Numbered from the stretch's first letter, positions 18,060 through 27,753 are shown. The stretch is 64,000 nucleotides of DNA from Betaproteobacteria bacterium (GCA_016705475.1 JADIYD010000006.1:372001-436000); one strand, 5' to 3'. Translations and numbers: made by a program. The notes: generated by a model from the letters alone, not told the origin.

Positions 18060-19202
18060 TTACAGGGCACCCTGCGCTCGCAGGCCGGCCAGTTCGTCGG
18101 CGGAAAAGCCCCAGTCAGTCAGGACCTGAGCGTCGCCTTCGGGGTGCGGCGGGGTCGGCTGGCCGGCTGGCGTACCACTGAAGCGCGGCGCCGGCGCCGG
18201 CTGGGTGACCCCGGCAACGTCGATGAAGGTGCCGCGCGATTGGTTGTGCGGATGGGCCGGCGCTTCATCCATGTCGAGCACCGGGGCGACACAGGCATCG
18301 GTGCCCTCGAAAATGGCACACCACTCGGTGCGCGTCCGGGTGGCGAGGACGGCCGCCAGTTTTTCCTTGAGTGCCGGCCACTGGCTGCGATCCCATTGGG
18401 CCTTGAAGGCCGGATCGTCAATGCCGGTCTTTTCCAGCAGCAGGGCATAAAACTGCGGCTCTATGGCGCCCACCGACAGCCATTTCCCATCGCTGCACTG
18501 GTAGGTGTCGTAGAAATGGGCGCCACCATCGAGCAGATTGCTGCCCCGTTCCTGCGTCCATTGGCCCATGGCTTTCAGCGTGTACATCATCGACATCAGG
18601 ACGGCAGCACCATCCGTCATCGCCGCGTCGACCACCTGACCCTGTCCGGTATTTTTTGCCGAAATGACCCCGGCCAGCACGCCCATGGCCAACAGCATGG
18701 CGCCGCCACCACAATCGGCGACGAGGTTGAGCGGAGCAACCGGCTTGCCGCCTTTTTCGCCGATGGCGTGCAGTGCGCCGGACAGCGACAGGTAATTGAT
18801 GTCATGGCCGGCAGCATGGGCGAGCGTGCCATTCTGGCCCCAGCCGGTCATGCGCCCGTAAACCAGTTTCGGGTTGCGGGCGAGGCAGACGTCCGGGCCG
18901 ACACCGAGGCGCTCCATCACGCCTGGGCGAAAGCCCTCGATCAGCACGTCGGCCTGCTCGATCAGGCGCAACGCCGTCTCGATGGCTTCCGGCTTCTTCA
19001 TGTCGAGTGCCACGACGCGACGGCTGCGGTTGAGGATGTCGATCTTCGGGTCGAAAAGATCGGCGGTCGGCCTCCCGGTGACGCTGGTTTTTCTCTCGAT
19101 GCGCAAGACTTCTGCACCGAGATCGGCGAGCAGCATCGCGCCCATCGGGGCGGGCCCGAGCGCGGCGAACTCCACCACCTTGATCCCTTTTAAAGGTCCC
19201 AT
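18060..19202 (-). CDS. CaiB/BaiF-family protein, alpha-methylacyl-CoA racemase-like
   Basis: A 380-residue family III CoA-transferase fold. The sequence favours the alpha-methylacyl-CoA racemase branch: His133 in AGHDINYLSLSG and Asp163 in VADCGGG match the acid/base pair known for that racemase. The N-terminal MGPLKGIKVVEFAALGPAP is typical. A racemase would make both epimers of a 2-methylacyl-CoA accessible to the stereospecific dehydrogenase encoded next door. An acyl-CoA transferase role is the alternative. Confidence 0.85.
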   Translation of the reverse strand: MGPLKGIKVVEFAALGPAPMGAMLLADLGAEVLRIERKTSVTGRPTADLFDPKIDILNRSRRVVALDMKKPEAIETALRLIEQADVLIEGFRPGVMERLGVGPDVCLARNPKLVYGRMTGWGQNGTLAHAAGHDINYLSLSGALHAIGEKGGKPVAPLNLVADCGGGAMLLAMGVLAGVISAKNTGQGQVVDAAMTDGAAVLMSMMYTLKAMGQWTQERGSNLLDGGAHFYDTYQCSDGKWLSVGAIEPQFYALLLEKTGIDDPAFKAQWDRSQWPALKEKLAAVLATRTRTEWCAIFEGTDACVAPVLDMDEAPAHPHNQSRGTFIDVAGVTQPAPAPRFSGTPAGQPTPPHPEGDAQVLTDWGFSADELAGLRAQGAL

Positions 19203-19230
19203 GGTTTGTCTCCTGAGGGGCTACGGCCGA

Positions 19231-19267
19231 TTTCGTTTTTCGGCTTTTTTTCCGGTCGACCGTAGCA
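19231..19267 (+). repeat. Dispersed element, upstream of the racemase-like gene
   Basis: TTTCGTTTTT, CGGCTTTTTT, then TCCGGTCGACCGTAGCA. It is one of the two copies with a perfectly palindromic CGGTCGACCG core. It occupies the gap between the acyl-CoA dehydrogenase stop (19279) and the racemase-like start (19202) inside an otherwise tight operon. Confidence 0.85.
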
Positions 19268-19278
19268 ATGCGGTCTAA

Positions 19279-20415
19279 TTACTCGGCGGCGATGCTGCGT
19301 CCAATCACCAGCCGCTGGATGTCGTTCGCCCCTTCGTAGATCTGGGTGATGCGCACATCGCGGTAGATGCGCTCGACCGGGAAGTCACTGGTATAGCCAA
19401 CCCCGCCGTGGATCTGGATGGCATCCGAAGCAATCTTCTCGGCCGCTTCGGAGGCGAACATCTTGGCCATCGAGGCTTCCTTCAAACAAGGCTTGCCGGC
19501 ATCCTTCAACGTCGCGGCGCGCCAGGTCATCAGGCGAGCGGCATCGAGCAGGGTATTCATGTCGGCCAGACGAAACGAAACCGCCTGGTGATCGATGATC
19601 GGCACGCCAAAAGTGACACGTTCCTTGGCGTAGCGGATGGCTGCCTCAAACGCTGCACGGGCCATGCCAACCGACTGCGCGGCAATGCCGATGCGGCCAG
19701 CTTCCAGATTGGAGAGAGCGATCTTGTAGCCTTCGCCTTCCTTGCCGAGCAGAGCCGAAGCCGGCACCTTGCAGTTCTCGAAAATGATCTGCACGGTATC
19801 GGAGGCATGCTGGCCCATCTTCTCTTCGGTGCGGCCGACAATGAAGCCGGGTGTTGCCGTCGGCACCAGAAAGCAGGAAATTCCTTTCTTGCCGGCCATC
19901 TTGTCGGTGACAGCGAAGACGATGGCCATCTGGGCGTGCTTGCCGGTGGTGATGAATTGTTTGACGCCATTGAGCACGAAGGAATCACCGTCGCGGTCAG
20001 CACGCGTGGTGATGGCCGAAGCGTCGGAGCCGGTATGCGGCTCGGTCAGGCAGAAGCAACCGAGTTTGTCGCCGCGGGCCAAAGGCTTCAGCCATTCCTC
20101 CTTCTGCGCATCGGTGCCGTATTTCATGGTGATGCCGCAGGCCAGCGAGTTCTGGACCGAAATGACGGTCGAGGTGGAAGCATCGCCAGCGGCGATTTCT
20201 TCCAGCATCAGGACCAGCGACATGTAATCCATGCCGGCGCCGTCCCACTCTTCGGGCACGACCATGCCAAGGGCACCAAGAGCGCCCAACTCCTTGAGCG
20301 CTTCGGCCGGGAAGGTGTGGTTCCTGTCCCATTCGGCGGCAAAGGGGGCCAGGCGTTCCTGTGCGAAGGCGCGCATGGTGTCGCGGATCATTTCCTGTTC
20401 TTGGGTAAGTATCAT
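19279..20415 (-). CDS. Acyl-CoA dehydrogenase, short/branched-chain type
   Basis: A 378-residue acyl-CoA dehydrogenase of usual length. The FAD and substrate signatures CFCLTEPHTGSDASA, QFITTGKHA and QIHGGVGYTSDFPVERIYRD are present, with catalytic Glu361 in QIYEGANDIQR. With a 2-methylacyl-CoA racemase, a crotonase and an HSD10-like SDR beside it, 2-methylbutanoyl-CoA or another short branched acyl-CoA is the likely substrate (inference from neighbours). Confidence 0.92.
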   Translation of the reverse strand: MILTQEQEMIRDTMRAFAQERLAPFAAEWDRNHTFPAEALKELGALGALGMVVPEEWDGAGMDYMSLVLMLEEIAAGDASTSTVISVQNSLACGITMKYGTDAQKEEWLKPLARGDKLGCFCLTEPHTGSDASAITTRADRDGDSFVLNGVKQFITTGKHAQMAIVFAVTDKMAGKKGISCFLVPTATPGFIVGRTEEKMGQHASDTVQIIFENCKVPASALLGKEGEGYKIALSNLEAGRIGIAAQSVGMARAAFEAAIRYAKERVTFGVPIIDHQAVSFRLADMNTLLDAARLMTWRAATLKDAGKPCLKEASMAKMFASEAAEKIASDAIQIHGGVGYTSDFPVERIYRDVRITQIYEGANDIQRLVIGRSIAAE

Positions 20416-20426
20416 GATGGTTCCGT

Positions 20427-21608
20427 TCAGAGCATTTCAACGGCGACTGCAGTCGCTTCACCGCCGCCGATACACAGCGAGGCCATGCCGCGCTTGAGAC
20501 CACGCTTTTTCAGAGCGCCCAGCAAAGTGACGATGATGCGGGCACCGGATGCACCAATCGGGTGACCCAATGCACAGGCACCACCATGGATGTTGACGAT
20601 CTCGTGCGGCAGATTGAATTCGCTCATCGCAGCCATGGTGACGGCAGCGAACGCTTCATTGACTTCCCACAGGTCGACATCGGCTACCTGCCAGCCGGCA
20701 CGAGCCAAAGCCTTGTTGATCGAACCGGCCGGTGCCGTGCTGAACCAGGCCGGTGCCTGGGCGAACACGGCATGGCTGGCGATCCGTGCAATCGGCGTCA
20801 GGCCATGGCTGCGCGCGGTCGATTCGCGCATCAGCATCAGTACGGCTGCGCCGTCGGAGATGCTGCTGGCGTTGGCGGCGGTGATCGTCCCGTCTTTCTT
20901 GAAGGCTGGTTTCAGGCCACGAATCTTGTCGAGCTTGGCCTTGAACGGCTGTTCATCGAACTTGATCACGGTGTCGCCATTCTTGCCCGGCAGCGTAACC
21001 GGGGCCATTTCCCAATCGAAACTGCCATCTTCGTTGGCCGTCTTGGCGCGAGTTGTCGAGGCGATGGCGAAGTCATCCTGCGCTTCGCGGGTGAAGCCAA
21101 ATTTTTCGACGCAGGATTCGGCGAAAGCGCCCATCGCTTTGCCACGCTCGTAGGCATCTTCCAGGCCATCCATCGCCATGTGGTCGTACATCTGCGTGGC
21201 ACCGTATTTGACGCCTTTCCGGGCGAACATCAGATGCGGCGCATTGGTCATGCTCTCCATGCCGCCGGCGATCACCACGTCAGCACTGCCGGCAAGCAGC
21301 ATGTCGTGAGCGAACATGGCCGCCCGCATGCCGGAACCGCACATCTTGCTCATCGTGACGGCACCTGCCGATTGTGGCAGACCGGCCTTCAGGACGGCCT
21401 GGCGCGCCGGCGCCTGGCCCTGGCCGGCCATCAGGCAACAGCCGAGCAGCACTTCGTCAACGGCGTCGCCAGGTATGCCGGCGCGTTCGACGGCGGCACG
21501 AATGGCTACTGCACCCAGTTCCCAGGCAGCCAAGCCGGAGAAATCACCGAGCAGGCCGCCAATGGGTGTGCGAGTGGCGGAAACGATAACTACAGGATCT
21601 TTGGACAT
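20427..21608 (-). CDS. Acetyl-CoA C-acetyltransferase (thiolase)
   Basis: A 393-residue thiolase. The nucleophilic Cys90 is in TMSKMCGSGMRA, the catalytic His in GGACALGHPIGASG, and the second Cys in ASLCIGGGEA near the C-terminus. It cleaves a 3-ketoacyl-CoA, or in reverse condenses two acetyl-CoA. In this operon cleavage of 2-methylacetoacetyl-CoA to acetyl- and propionyl-CoA is plausible. Confidence 0.92.
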   Translation of the reverse strand: MSKDPVVIVSATRTPIGGLLGDFSGLAAWELGAVAIRAAVERAGIPGDAVDEVLLGCCLMAGQGQAPARQAVLKAGLPQSAGAVTMSKMCGSGMRAAMFAHDMLLAGSADVVIAGGMESMTNAPHLMFARKGVKYGATQMYDHMAMDGLEDAYERGKAMGAFAESCVEKFGFTREAQDDFAIASTTRAKTANEDGSFDWEMAPVTLPGKNGDTVIKFDEQPFKAKLDKIRGLKPAFKKDGTITAANASSISDGAAVLMLMRESTARSHGLTPIARIASHAVFAQAPAWFSTAPAGSINKALARAGWQVADVDLWEVNEAFAAVTMAAMSEFNLPHEIVNIHGGACALGHPIGASGARIIVTLLGALKKRGLKRGMASLCIGGGEATAVAVEML

Positions 21609-21626
21609 GTCGATATTCCTTGTGAA

Positions 21627-22391
21627 TTACTTGGCGGCCATGCGGATCGCGCCATCCATGCGGATGACCTCACCATTCAGGTACTGGTTGCTGAAAATGT
21701 GTTCAACGAGAGCGGCGTACTCGGATGCCTTACCCATGCGTGACGGGAAGGGAACCATCTTGCCGAGGGCGTCCTGCACTTCGGCCGGCATGCCCATCAG
21801 CATCGGTGTTTCCATGATCCCCGGCGCGATGGTCATGACGCGGATGCCGGCACGGGCCAGTTCGCGGGCAATCGGCAGGGTCATGGCGACGACGCCACCC
21901 TTGGAGGCGGCATAGGCGGCCTGCCCAAGCTGGCCGTCAAAGGCAGCAACGGAAGCGGTGCTGACGATGACGCCGCGCTCGCCGGTTTCATCCGGGGTGC
22001 TGGCGCTCATGATTTCGGCAGCGAGGCGGATCATGTTGAAACTGCCGATCAGGTTGATGGTAATGGTGCGGGTGAAGGAGTCGAGCTTGTGCGCACCTTC
22101 CTTGCCGACCACTTTCTCGGCCGGGGCGACACCGGCGCAATTGATCAGGCCGCGCAACTGACCCATGGATTGGGCAACGGCAAACGCATTGCGGGCGCTT
22201 TCGTCGCTGGTTACATCGGTCTGCACGAAACGGGCATTGGCCCCAAGCTCGGCTTCAACCTTGGCCCCGGCTTCCGGGTTAACGTCGACCAATACGGCCT
22301 TGCCGCCGCGCTCGACGATCATTTTGGCAGTGGCCGCGCCGAGGCCGGAAGCACCGCCGGTAACGACGAAAACATTATCTTTGATCTGCAT
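21627..22391 (-). CDS. SDR-family 3-hydroxyacyl-CoA dehydrogenase (HSD10-like)
   Basis: A 254-residue short-chain dehydrogenase. The NAD-binding TGGASGLG is at 11-18, Asp38 follows the second strand (VLVDVN, which favours NAD over NADP), and the catalytic Ser147, Tyr160 and Lys164 are in place (YAASK). The length and the segment AEKVVGKEGAHKLDSFTRTITINLIGSFNM resemble type II 3-hydroxyacyl-CoA dehydrogenase, the isoleucine-pathway 2-methyl-3-hydroxybutyryl-CoA dehydrogenase. It is the first gene of the minus-strand operon. Confidence 0.9.
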   Translation of the reverse strand: MQIKDNVFVVTGGASGLGAATAKMIVERGGKAVLVDVNPEAGAKVEAELGANARFVQTDVTSDESARNAFAVAQSMGQLRGLINCAGVAPAEKVVGKEGAHKLDSFTRTITINLIGSFNMIRLAAEIMSASTPDETGERGVIVSTASVAAFDGQLGQAAYAASKGGVVAMTLPIARELARAGIRVMTIAPGIMETPMLMGMPAEVQDALGKMVPFPSRMGKASEYAALVEHIFSNQYLNGEVIRMDGAIRMAAK

Positions 22392-22550
22392 CTTGTCTCT
22401 CCATGTTGGACTGGTTAGCCGGGCGAACTGCCCGTTATGGGTGGATGTATTTCAGCCAGCAATTATGCGAATCTGGCGCGCGGTGCCGATGCCGGATTCG
22501 CTCAACTTGAATGCTAGAATTTGCAACTACCCCAAGCTGGCATGCCGGAT

Positions 22551-23582
22551 ATGGACGCAAATAACACCGAAAAAGGCACCATATCGATCTGCTTCGTCGA
22601 GGAGGCGTTGCGCGGCATTCGCCAGCGCGGTTTCGATTGCAATGCGCTGCTGCTCCAGGCCGGCATCTCTCCGGAGTTGTTGAGTTCGCCGCAGGCGCGG
22701 GTGTCATCGACGCACTACGGCCAGCTCTGGCATGGCATCGCCCAGACGCTCGACGACGAGTTCTTCGGCATGGATAGCCATCGGATGAAGGCAGGCAGTT
22801 TTACCCTGCTTTGCCACACACTGATTCATAGCGACAGCCTTGAACGTGCGCTGCGTCGCGCCTTGCGCTTTTTGGGGCTGGTGCTCGATGACATGGCCGG
22901 TGAATTGCATTGTGAAGCGGGTGTTGCGCGTATCGTGCTCAGGGATACTGGGGCGGCGGCGCCCAAGCGCGCCTTTGCCTACGGCACGTATCTGCTGATA
23001 TTGCACGGGCTGGCCTGCTGGCTGGTTGGGCGACGGATTCCCGTGTTGAGGGCCGATTTTCGTTGCCCTGAACCCGGGTTCAGCAGCGAGTGGCGGATTC
23101 TTTTTGCGCAGGAACTGGGCTTCGACCAGCCGCATTCCGGCATTTCCTTTCCGCTTGAATATCTGGCCATGCCGAATATTCAGAATGAGCGGACGATGAA
23201 GGAATTCCTGCGCAGCGCCCCCGCCAATTTTTTGGTGAAATACAAGAACAGCACCAGCCTGACGGCGAAAATTCGTCGTCGTCTGCGCGAAATGCCACCG
23301 TCCGCCTGGCCTGATTTTGCGACGCTGGCCCAGCAGTTTCATGCCTCGGCGGCGACCCTGCGCCGGCGTCTGGACGACGAAGGGCAATCCTACCGTTCCA
23401 TTCTTGACGATTTGCGCCGCGATCTGGCGATCACCCTGCTCAGCGATACGCAGCAGGGAATCAGCGAAATCGCCGAGGCGCTGGGTTTTGCCGAACCCAG
23501 CGCTTTTCACCGGGCCTTCAAGAAATGGACTGGCGCGCGGCCGGGCGAATACCGCTGCGCGATCGGCAGTCGACAAATATAG
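22551..23582 (+). CDS. AraC-family transcriptional regulator
   Basis: About 343 residues. The N-terminal arabinose-binding-like domain (GIRQRGFDCNALLLQAGIS, LRRALRFLGLVLDDM) is followed by a C-terminal double helix-turn-helix (AITLLSDTQQGISEIAEALGF, SAFHRAFKKWTGARPGEYR). It lies divergent from the SDR operon and upstream of the beta-oxidation operon at 23678, so it could control either. The start is uncertain: ATG 22551, ATG 22542 and TTG 22521 are in frame and none has a good Shine-Dalgarno. The stop codon lies inside a perfect 14-bp palindrome. Confidence 0.85.
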   Translation: MDANNTEKGTISICFVEEALRGIRQRGFDCNALLLQAGISPELLSSPQARVSSTHYGQLWHGIAQTLDDEFFGMDSHRMKAGSFTLLCHTLIHSDSLERALRRALRFLGLVLDDMAGELHCEAGVARIVLRDTGAAAPKRAFAYGTYLLILHGLACWLVGRRIPVLRADFRCPEPGFSSEWRILFAQELGFDQPHSGISFPLEYLAMPNIQNERTMKEFLRSAPANFLVKYKNSTSLTAKIRRRLREMPPSAWPDFATLAQQFHASAATLRRRLDDEGQSYRSILDDLRRDLAITLLSDTQQGISEIAEALGFAEPSAFHRAFKKWTGARPGEYRCAIGSRQI

Positions 23583-23593
23583 GAATATTCCTA
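23580..23593. promoter_or_regulatory. Perfect palindrome at the head of the second beta-oxidation operon
   Basis: TAGGAATATTCCTA is a perfect 14-bp palindrome overlapping the AraC gene stop codon, about 85 bases upstream of the acyl-CoA ligase ATG. It may be an operator for the downstream operon; the regulator is unknown. Confidence 0.45.
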
Positions 23594-23677
23594 CAGCGTT
23601 TGCAGAAATATCCGGCTTTACCGAGCGCCTGAAGCGGCTAGTCTCCTTCTTCTAAATCAATAACGAAGGAGACCAAC

Positions 23678-25315
23678 ATGCCCTTGCATGCCATCGACGT
23701 TACCCCGTCGGCCTACGCCTATCCGCTGCTGATCAAGCAACTATTGCATTCTGCCCGGGCTACGGCAGGCGAGCAGGAAGTCGTTTATCGCGACCAGTCC
23801 CGCTACAGCTATCGCCAGTTCTTTGAGCGTATTTCCCGCCTGGCCAATGCGCTGTCCGGGCTCGACGTCGGGCCAGGCAGCACGGTGGCGGTGATGGACT
23901 GGGACAGCCATCGCTATCTGGAAGCCTTCTTCGCCGTGCCGATGATGGGCGCGGTACTGCAAACGGTGAATGTGCGCCTGTCGCCGGAACAGATCCTGTA
24001 CACGCTGAATCACGCCAAGGCTGACATTGTTGCGGTCAACGTCGAATTCATCCCGATTCTGGCGATCATCAAGGACCAGCTCGAGACGGTGAAAAAGTTC
24101 ATCCTGATCACCGACGATGGTTCGACAATGAGCAGCTTCAAGGTGCCCTACGCCGGCGAGTACGAAGCACTGCTGGCAGCGGCGCCGGCCAGCTACGACT
24201 TCCCTGATTTCGACGAAAACACCCGCGCCACCACCTTCTACACCACCGGCACCACCGGTCTGCCGAAGGGCGTCTATTTCAGCCACCGCCAACTCGTGCT
24301 GCACACGCTGGGCGTGGCGACGGCGCTTGGCACCTCAGCCGGGCAGGGAAGACTGCATCGCGACGACGTCTATATGCCGATCACGCCGATGTTCCACGTA
24401 CACGCCTGGGGCATGCCGTATGTCGCCACCATGCTCGGGCTGAAGCAGGTCTATCCCGGCCGCTACACGCCGGACATGCTGCTGCAGCTGATCGACAAAG
24501 AAAGCGTCACTTTCACGCATTGCGTGCCGACCATCCTGCACATGCTCCTGAGCAACAAGGCCGGCGAAAATGTCGACCTGTCACGCTGCAAGATGATCAT
24601 CGGCGGCGCCGCCTTCCCCAAGGGCTTGGCAGCGGCTGCGCTGGCCCGCGGGATGGATGTCTTCACTGGCTACGGCATGTCGGAAACCTGCCCGATCCTG
24701 ACCATTGCCCATGTTCGCGAGGAGTTGCCGGATGCCGACGCCCAGGCAGCCGAACGCATCAAGACCGGCTACACCATTCCGCTCGTCGATCTGCATACGG
24801 TCGATGCCGAGATGCTTGACGTCGAGCGCGACGGCAAGGCGACCGGCGAGATCGTCGTCCGCGCCCCGTGGCTGACCCAGGGCTACCTGCACAATCCGGC
24901 GGCGTCGGAGGAACTGTGGGAAGGCGGCTACCTGCACACCGGCGACATCGGCACCCTCGATCCGCGCGGCATGCTGACGGTGACCGACCGCCTGAAGGAC
25001 GTCATCAAGACCGGGGGCGAATGGGTGTCCTCGCTCGAACTGGAAAGCGTCATTTCGCAGCACCCGGCCGTCAACGAAGTCGCCGTCATCGGCATCAAGG
25101 ACGACAAGTGGGGCGAGCGGCCGCTGGCCATGATCGTCCTGCGCGCCGAGCACACGGCGACGGTCGACGACATCAAGCAGCACGTCCTGCGCTTCGCCGA
25201 GGAAGGCCATATTTCCAAATTTGCCGTGCCCGAGCAGGTTCGTTTTGTCGACAGCCTGGCCCGGACCAGCGTCGGCAAGCTCAACAAGAAGGCCATGCGC
25301 GAGCAACTGGCCTGA
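23678..25315 (+). CDS. Fatty acyl-CoA ligase (AMP-forming)
   Basis: A 545-residue ANL-family ligase. The P-loop YTTGTTGLPKG is at 188-198, TGYGMSETCP is the A5 motif, and GGYLHTGDIG, TDRLKDVIKTGGEWVSS and the catalytic-lysine region RTSVGKLNKK follow. A strong Shine-Dalgarno (GAAGGAGA) precedes ATG 23678. It heads an operon with a bifunctional hydratase/dehydrogenase, thiolase and acyl-CoA dehydrogenase, so it supplies acyl-CoA for that set. It has the same length as the ligase at 5216 but is a clearly different paralogue. Confidence 0.92.
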   Translation: MPLHAIDVTPSAYAYPLLIKQLLHSARATAGEQEVVYRDQSRYSYRQFFERISRLANALSGLDVGPGSTVAVMDWDSHRYLEAFFAVPMMGAVLQTVNVRLSPEQILYTLNHAKADIVAVNVEFIPILAIIKDQLETVKKFILITDDGSTMSSFKVPYAGEYEALLAAAPASYDFPDFDENTRATTFYTTGTTGLPKGVYFSHRQLVLHTLGVATALGTSAGQGRLHRDDVYMPITPMFHVHAWGMPYVATMLGLKQVYPGRYTPDMLLQLIDKESVTFTHCVPTILHMLLSNKAGENVDLSRCKMIIGGAAFPKGLAAAALARGMDVFTGYGMSETCPILTIAHVREELPDADAQAAERIKTGYTIPLVDLHTVDAEMLDVERDGKATGEIVVRAPWLTQGYLHNPAASEELWEGGYLHTGDIGTLDPRGMLTVTDRLKDVIKTGGEWVSSLELESVISQHPAVNEVAVIGIKDDKWGERPLAMIVLRAEHTATVDDIKQHVLRFAEEGHISKFAVPEQVRFVDSLARTSVGKLNKKAMREQLA

Positions 25316-25339
25316 TAACGCGATTCAGGAGAATCAGCA

Positions 25340-27736
25340 ATGAAACTAGTGGTCAATAAAGCGGCCGTTCTCGGTGCTGGCGTCATGGGGGCGCAGATTG
25401 CCGCCCACCTCGCCAACGCCAACGTGCCGGTGGTGCTGTTCGACCTGCCGGCGAAGGAAGGTGACAAGAACGGCATCGTCAAAAAGGCGCTCAATGGACT
25501 CAAGCGCCTGCAACCGTCGCCGCTGGTGACGCGCGACAAGCTGCAATACATCGACGCCGCCAATTACGAGGAACATCTGGAACTGCTCTCCGGCTGCGAT
25601 CTGATCATCGAAGCCATCGCCGAGCGGATGGACTGGAAGAACGATCTGTATTCCAAAATTGCCCCGTTCTTGCCGTCGACCGCAGTCATCGCCTCCAACA
25701 CCTCCGGCCTGTCGATCAATGCGCTGGCCGACGGCCTGCCGGAGGCGCTGCGCCCGAACTTCTGCGGCATTCACTTCTTCAACCCGCCGCGCTACATGCC
25801 GCTGGTCGAAATCATCGCCACCCGCAGCACCGATCCGGCCACGCTCGACGGCCTTGAAAGCTGGCTGACCTCGCGCCTCGGCAAGGGCGTTGTCCGTGCC
25901 CTTGATACGCCGAACTTCGTGGCCAATCGCATCGGCGTCTTCTCGATTCTGGCGGTCATGCATCACACGGCTGCCTTCGGCCTCGGCCTGGATACCGTCG
26001 ACGGCCTGACCGGCCCGAAAATCGGGCGTCCGAAAAGCGCTACCTACCGGACCGGCGATGTCGTCGGCCTCGACACCCTGGCCCATGTCGTCAAGACCAT
26101 GCGCGACACCCTGCCAGGCGATCCCTGGCATGGCTACTTCAATGTCCCGGCCTGGCTCGACGGCCTGATCGCCAAGGGGGCGCTCGGCCAGAAAACCAAG
26201 GGTGGCATCTTCCGCAAGCAGGGCAAGGCCATTCAGGTCTTCGATCCGGCCAGCGGCGATTACCGCGACAGCGATGACAGCCTGGCGCCGGAAGTCGACG
26301 CCATGCTCAAGATGAGTGACCCGGCGGCCCGCCTGAGCGCCTTGCGCACCTCGCACCATCCGCAGGCGCAATTCCTGTGGGCGATCTTCCGCGACCTGTT
26401 CCACTACTGCGCCGTGCAACTCGAAAACGTCGCTGACAATGCCCGCGATGTCGATTTCGCGCTGCGCTGGGGCTTCGGCTGGGCGCAGGGGCCGTTCGAG
26501 ATGTGGCAGGCCGCCGGCTGGGCCGAAACGGCGCAGGCGATTGCCGCCGACATCGCCGCCGGCAAGGCCATGAGCAGCGTGCCGCTGCCGGCCTGGGTGA
26601 TGACCAAGGGGCGCAGTGGTGTGCATGGCCCGGCCGGATCGTGGTCGGCCAGACTTCAAGGCAATATGTCGCGCTCGACATTGCCGGTCTATGGCCGCCA
26701 GCTCTTCCCGGAATTGTTGCTGGGCGAAACCCTGGCCCAGCCGGAAAAGAGCGGCAAAACCCTGTTCGAAAACGATGGTGTCCGCTTGTGGACGCTGCCA
26801 GCGGTCGATGCCGGCATCGGCATCATTTCCTTCAAATCCAAGATGCACGCCATCGGCGACGAGGTGCTCGACGGCGTGCTGGCTGCGCTCAAGCAGGCAG
26901 CCGGCAGTCTCGATGGCCTGGTCATCTGGCACGACGCGCCCTTTGCCGTCGGTGCCAATCTCAAACAGATCAGCGATGCCTGCGTGGCCGGTGATTTCGT
27001 TCGCCTCGAACAGACGGTCGCCAAGTTCCAGCAGGCGACGATGGCAATCAAGTACGCGCAACTGCCGGTGGTGGCTGCCGTGCAGGGCATGGCGCTGGGT
27101 GGCGGTTGCGAGTTCGCCATGCACGCCGCCAAGCGCGTGCTGGCGCTGGAAAGCTATCTCGGTCTGGTCGAAGTCGGCGTTGGTCTGATCCCGGCCGGTG
27201 GCGGCTGCAAGGAGCTGGCGCTGCGCGCGGCCCGCTGGGCGGCACAGTCCGGCGCTTCGGGCGAAGTGCTCGGCAACCTGTCGCCAACCTTCATGACCGT
27301 GGCCATGGGCAAGACGAGCAAGAGCGCCCATGAGGCGATCGATCTCGGTTTTGGCAAGGCTGGCGACACGATCCTGTTCAATGCCCGCGAACTGTTGTTC
27401 GTCGCCCTCAAGGAAGCCCGCCTGCTGGCCGATGCCGGTTACGTCCCGCCGGTGCCGGCGCGTGGCGTTCCGGTTGCCGGCCGAGCCGGAATCGCCAGCA
27501 TGGAAATGACGCTGGTCAACATGCGCGAAGGCGGCATGATTTCGGCCCACGATTACCGCGTTTCCCGTGCCGTGGCCGTTGCCCTGTGTGGCGGCGAAAT
27601 TGAATACGGCAGCCTGGTCGACGAAGCCTGGCTGCTGGCCGTCGAACGCCAGCAATTCCTCGAACTCCTCAAAACCCCGGAAACCCAGGCGCGCATCAAG
27701 CACATGCTGGACACCGGCAAACCCCTGCGTAACTGA
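25340..27736 (+). CDS. 3-hydroxyacyl-CoA dehydrogenase/enoyl-CoA hydratase fusion
   Basis: A 798-residue bifunctional beta-oxidation enzyme with the dehydrogenase first and the crotonase second, the FadN order, opposite to classic FadB. The NAD-binding motif VLGAGVMGAQIAAHLA is at about 9-24, the catalytic His is in CGIHFFNPPRYMPLVEI, and the 3HCDH C-terminal domain spans about 190-400. The crotonase domain is at about 500-690 (PVVAAVQGMALGGGCEFAMHA, IPAGGGCKELAL). It hydrates and oxidises enoyl-CoA to 3-ketoacyl-CoA for the thiolase encoded 17 bases downstream. Confidence 0.93.
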   Translation: MKLVVNKAAVLGAGVMGAQIAAHLANANVPVVLFDLPAKEGDKNGIVKKALNGLKRLQPSPLVTRDKLQYIDAANYEEHLELLSGCDLIIEAIAERMDWKNDLYSKIAPFLPSTAVIASNTSGLSINALADGLPEALRPNFCGIHFFNPPRYMPLVEIIATRSTDPATLDGLESWLTSRLGKGVVRALDTPNFVANRIGVFSILAVMHHTAAFGLGLDTVDGLTGPKIGRPKSATYRTGDVVGLDTLAHVVKTMRDTLPGDPWHGYFNVPAWLDGLIAKGALGQKTKGGIFRKQGKAIQVFDPASGDYRDSDDSLAPEVDAMLKMSDPAARLSALRTSHHPQAQFLWAIFRDLFHYCAVQLENVADNARDVDFALRWGFGWAQGPFEMWQAAGWAETAQAIAADIAAGKAMSSVPLPAWVMTKGRSGVHGPAGSWSARLQGNMSRSTLPVYGRQLFPELLLGETLAQPEKSGKTLFENDGVRLWTLPAVDAGIGIISFKSKMHAIGDEVLDGVLAALKQAAGSLDGLVIWHDAPFAVGANLKQISDACVAGDFVRLEQTVAKFQQATMAIKYAQLPVVAAVQGMALGGGCEFAMHAAKRVLALESYLGLVEVGVGLIPAGGGCKELALRAARWAAQSGASGEVLGNLSPTFMTVAMGKTSKSAHEAIDLGFGKAGDTILFNARELLFVALKEARLLADAGYVPPVPARGVPVAGRAGIASMEMTLVNMREGGMISAHDYRVSRAVAVALCGGEIEYGSLVDEAWLLAVERQQFLELLKTPETQARIKHMLDTGKPLRN

Positions 27737-27753
27737 GACGGCGGAGAACAACA

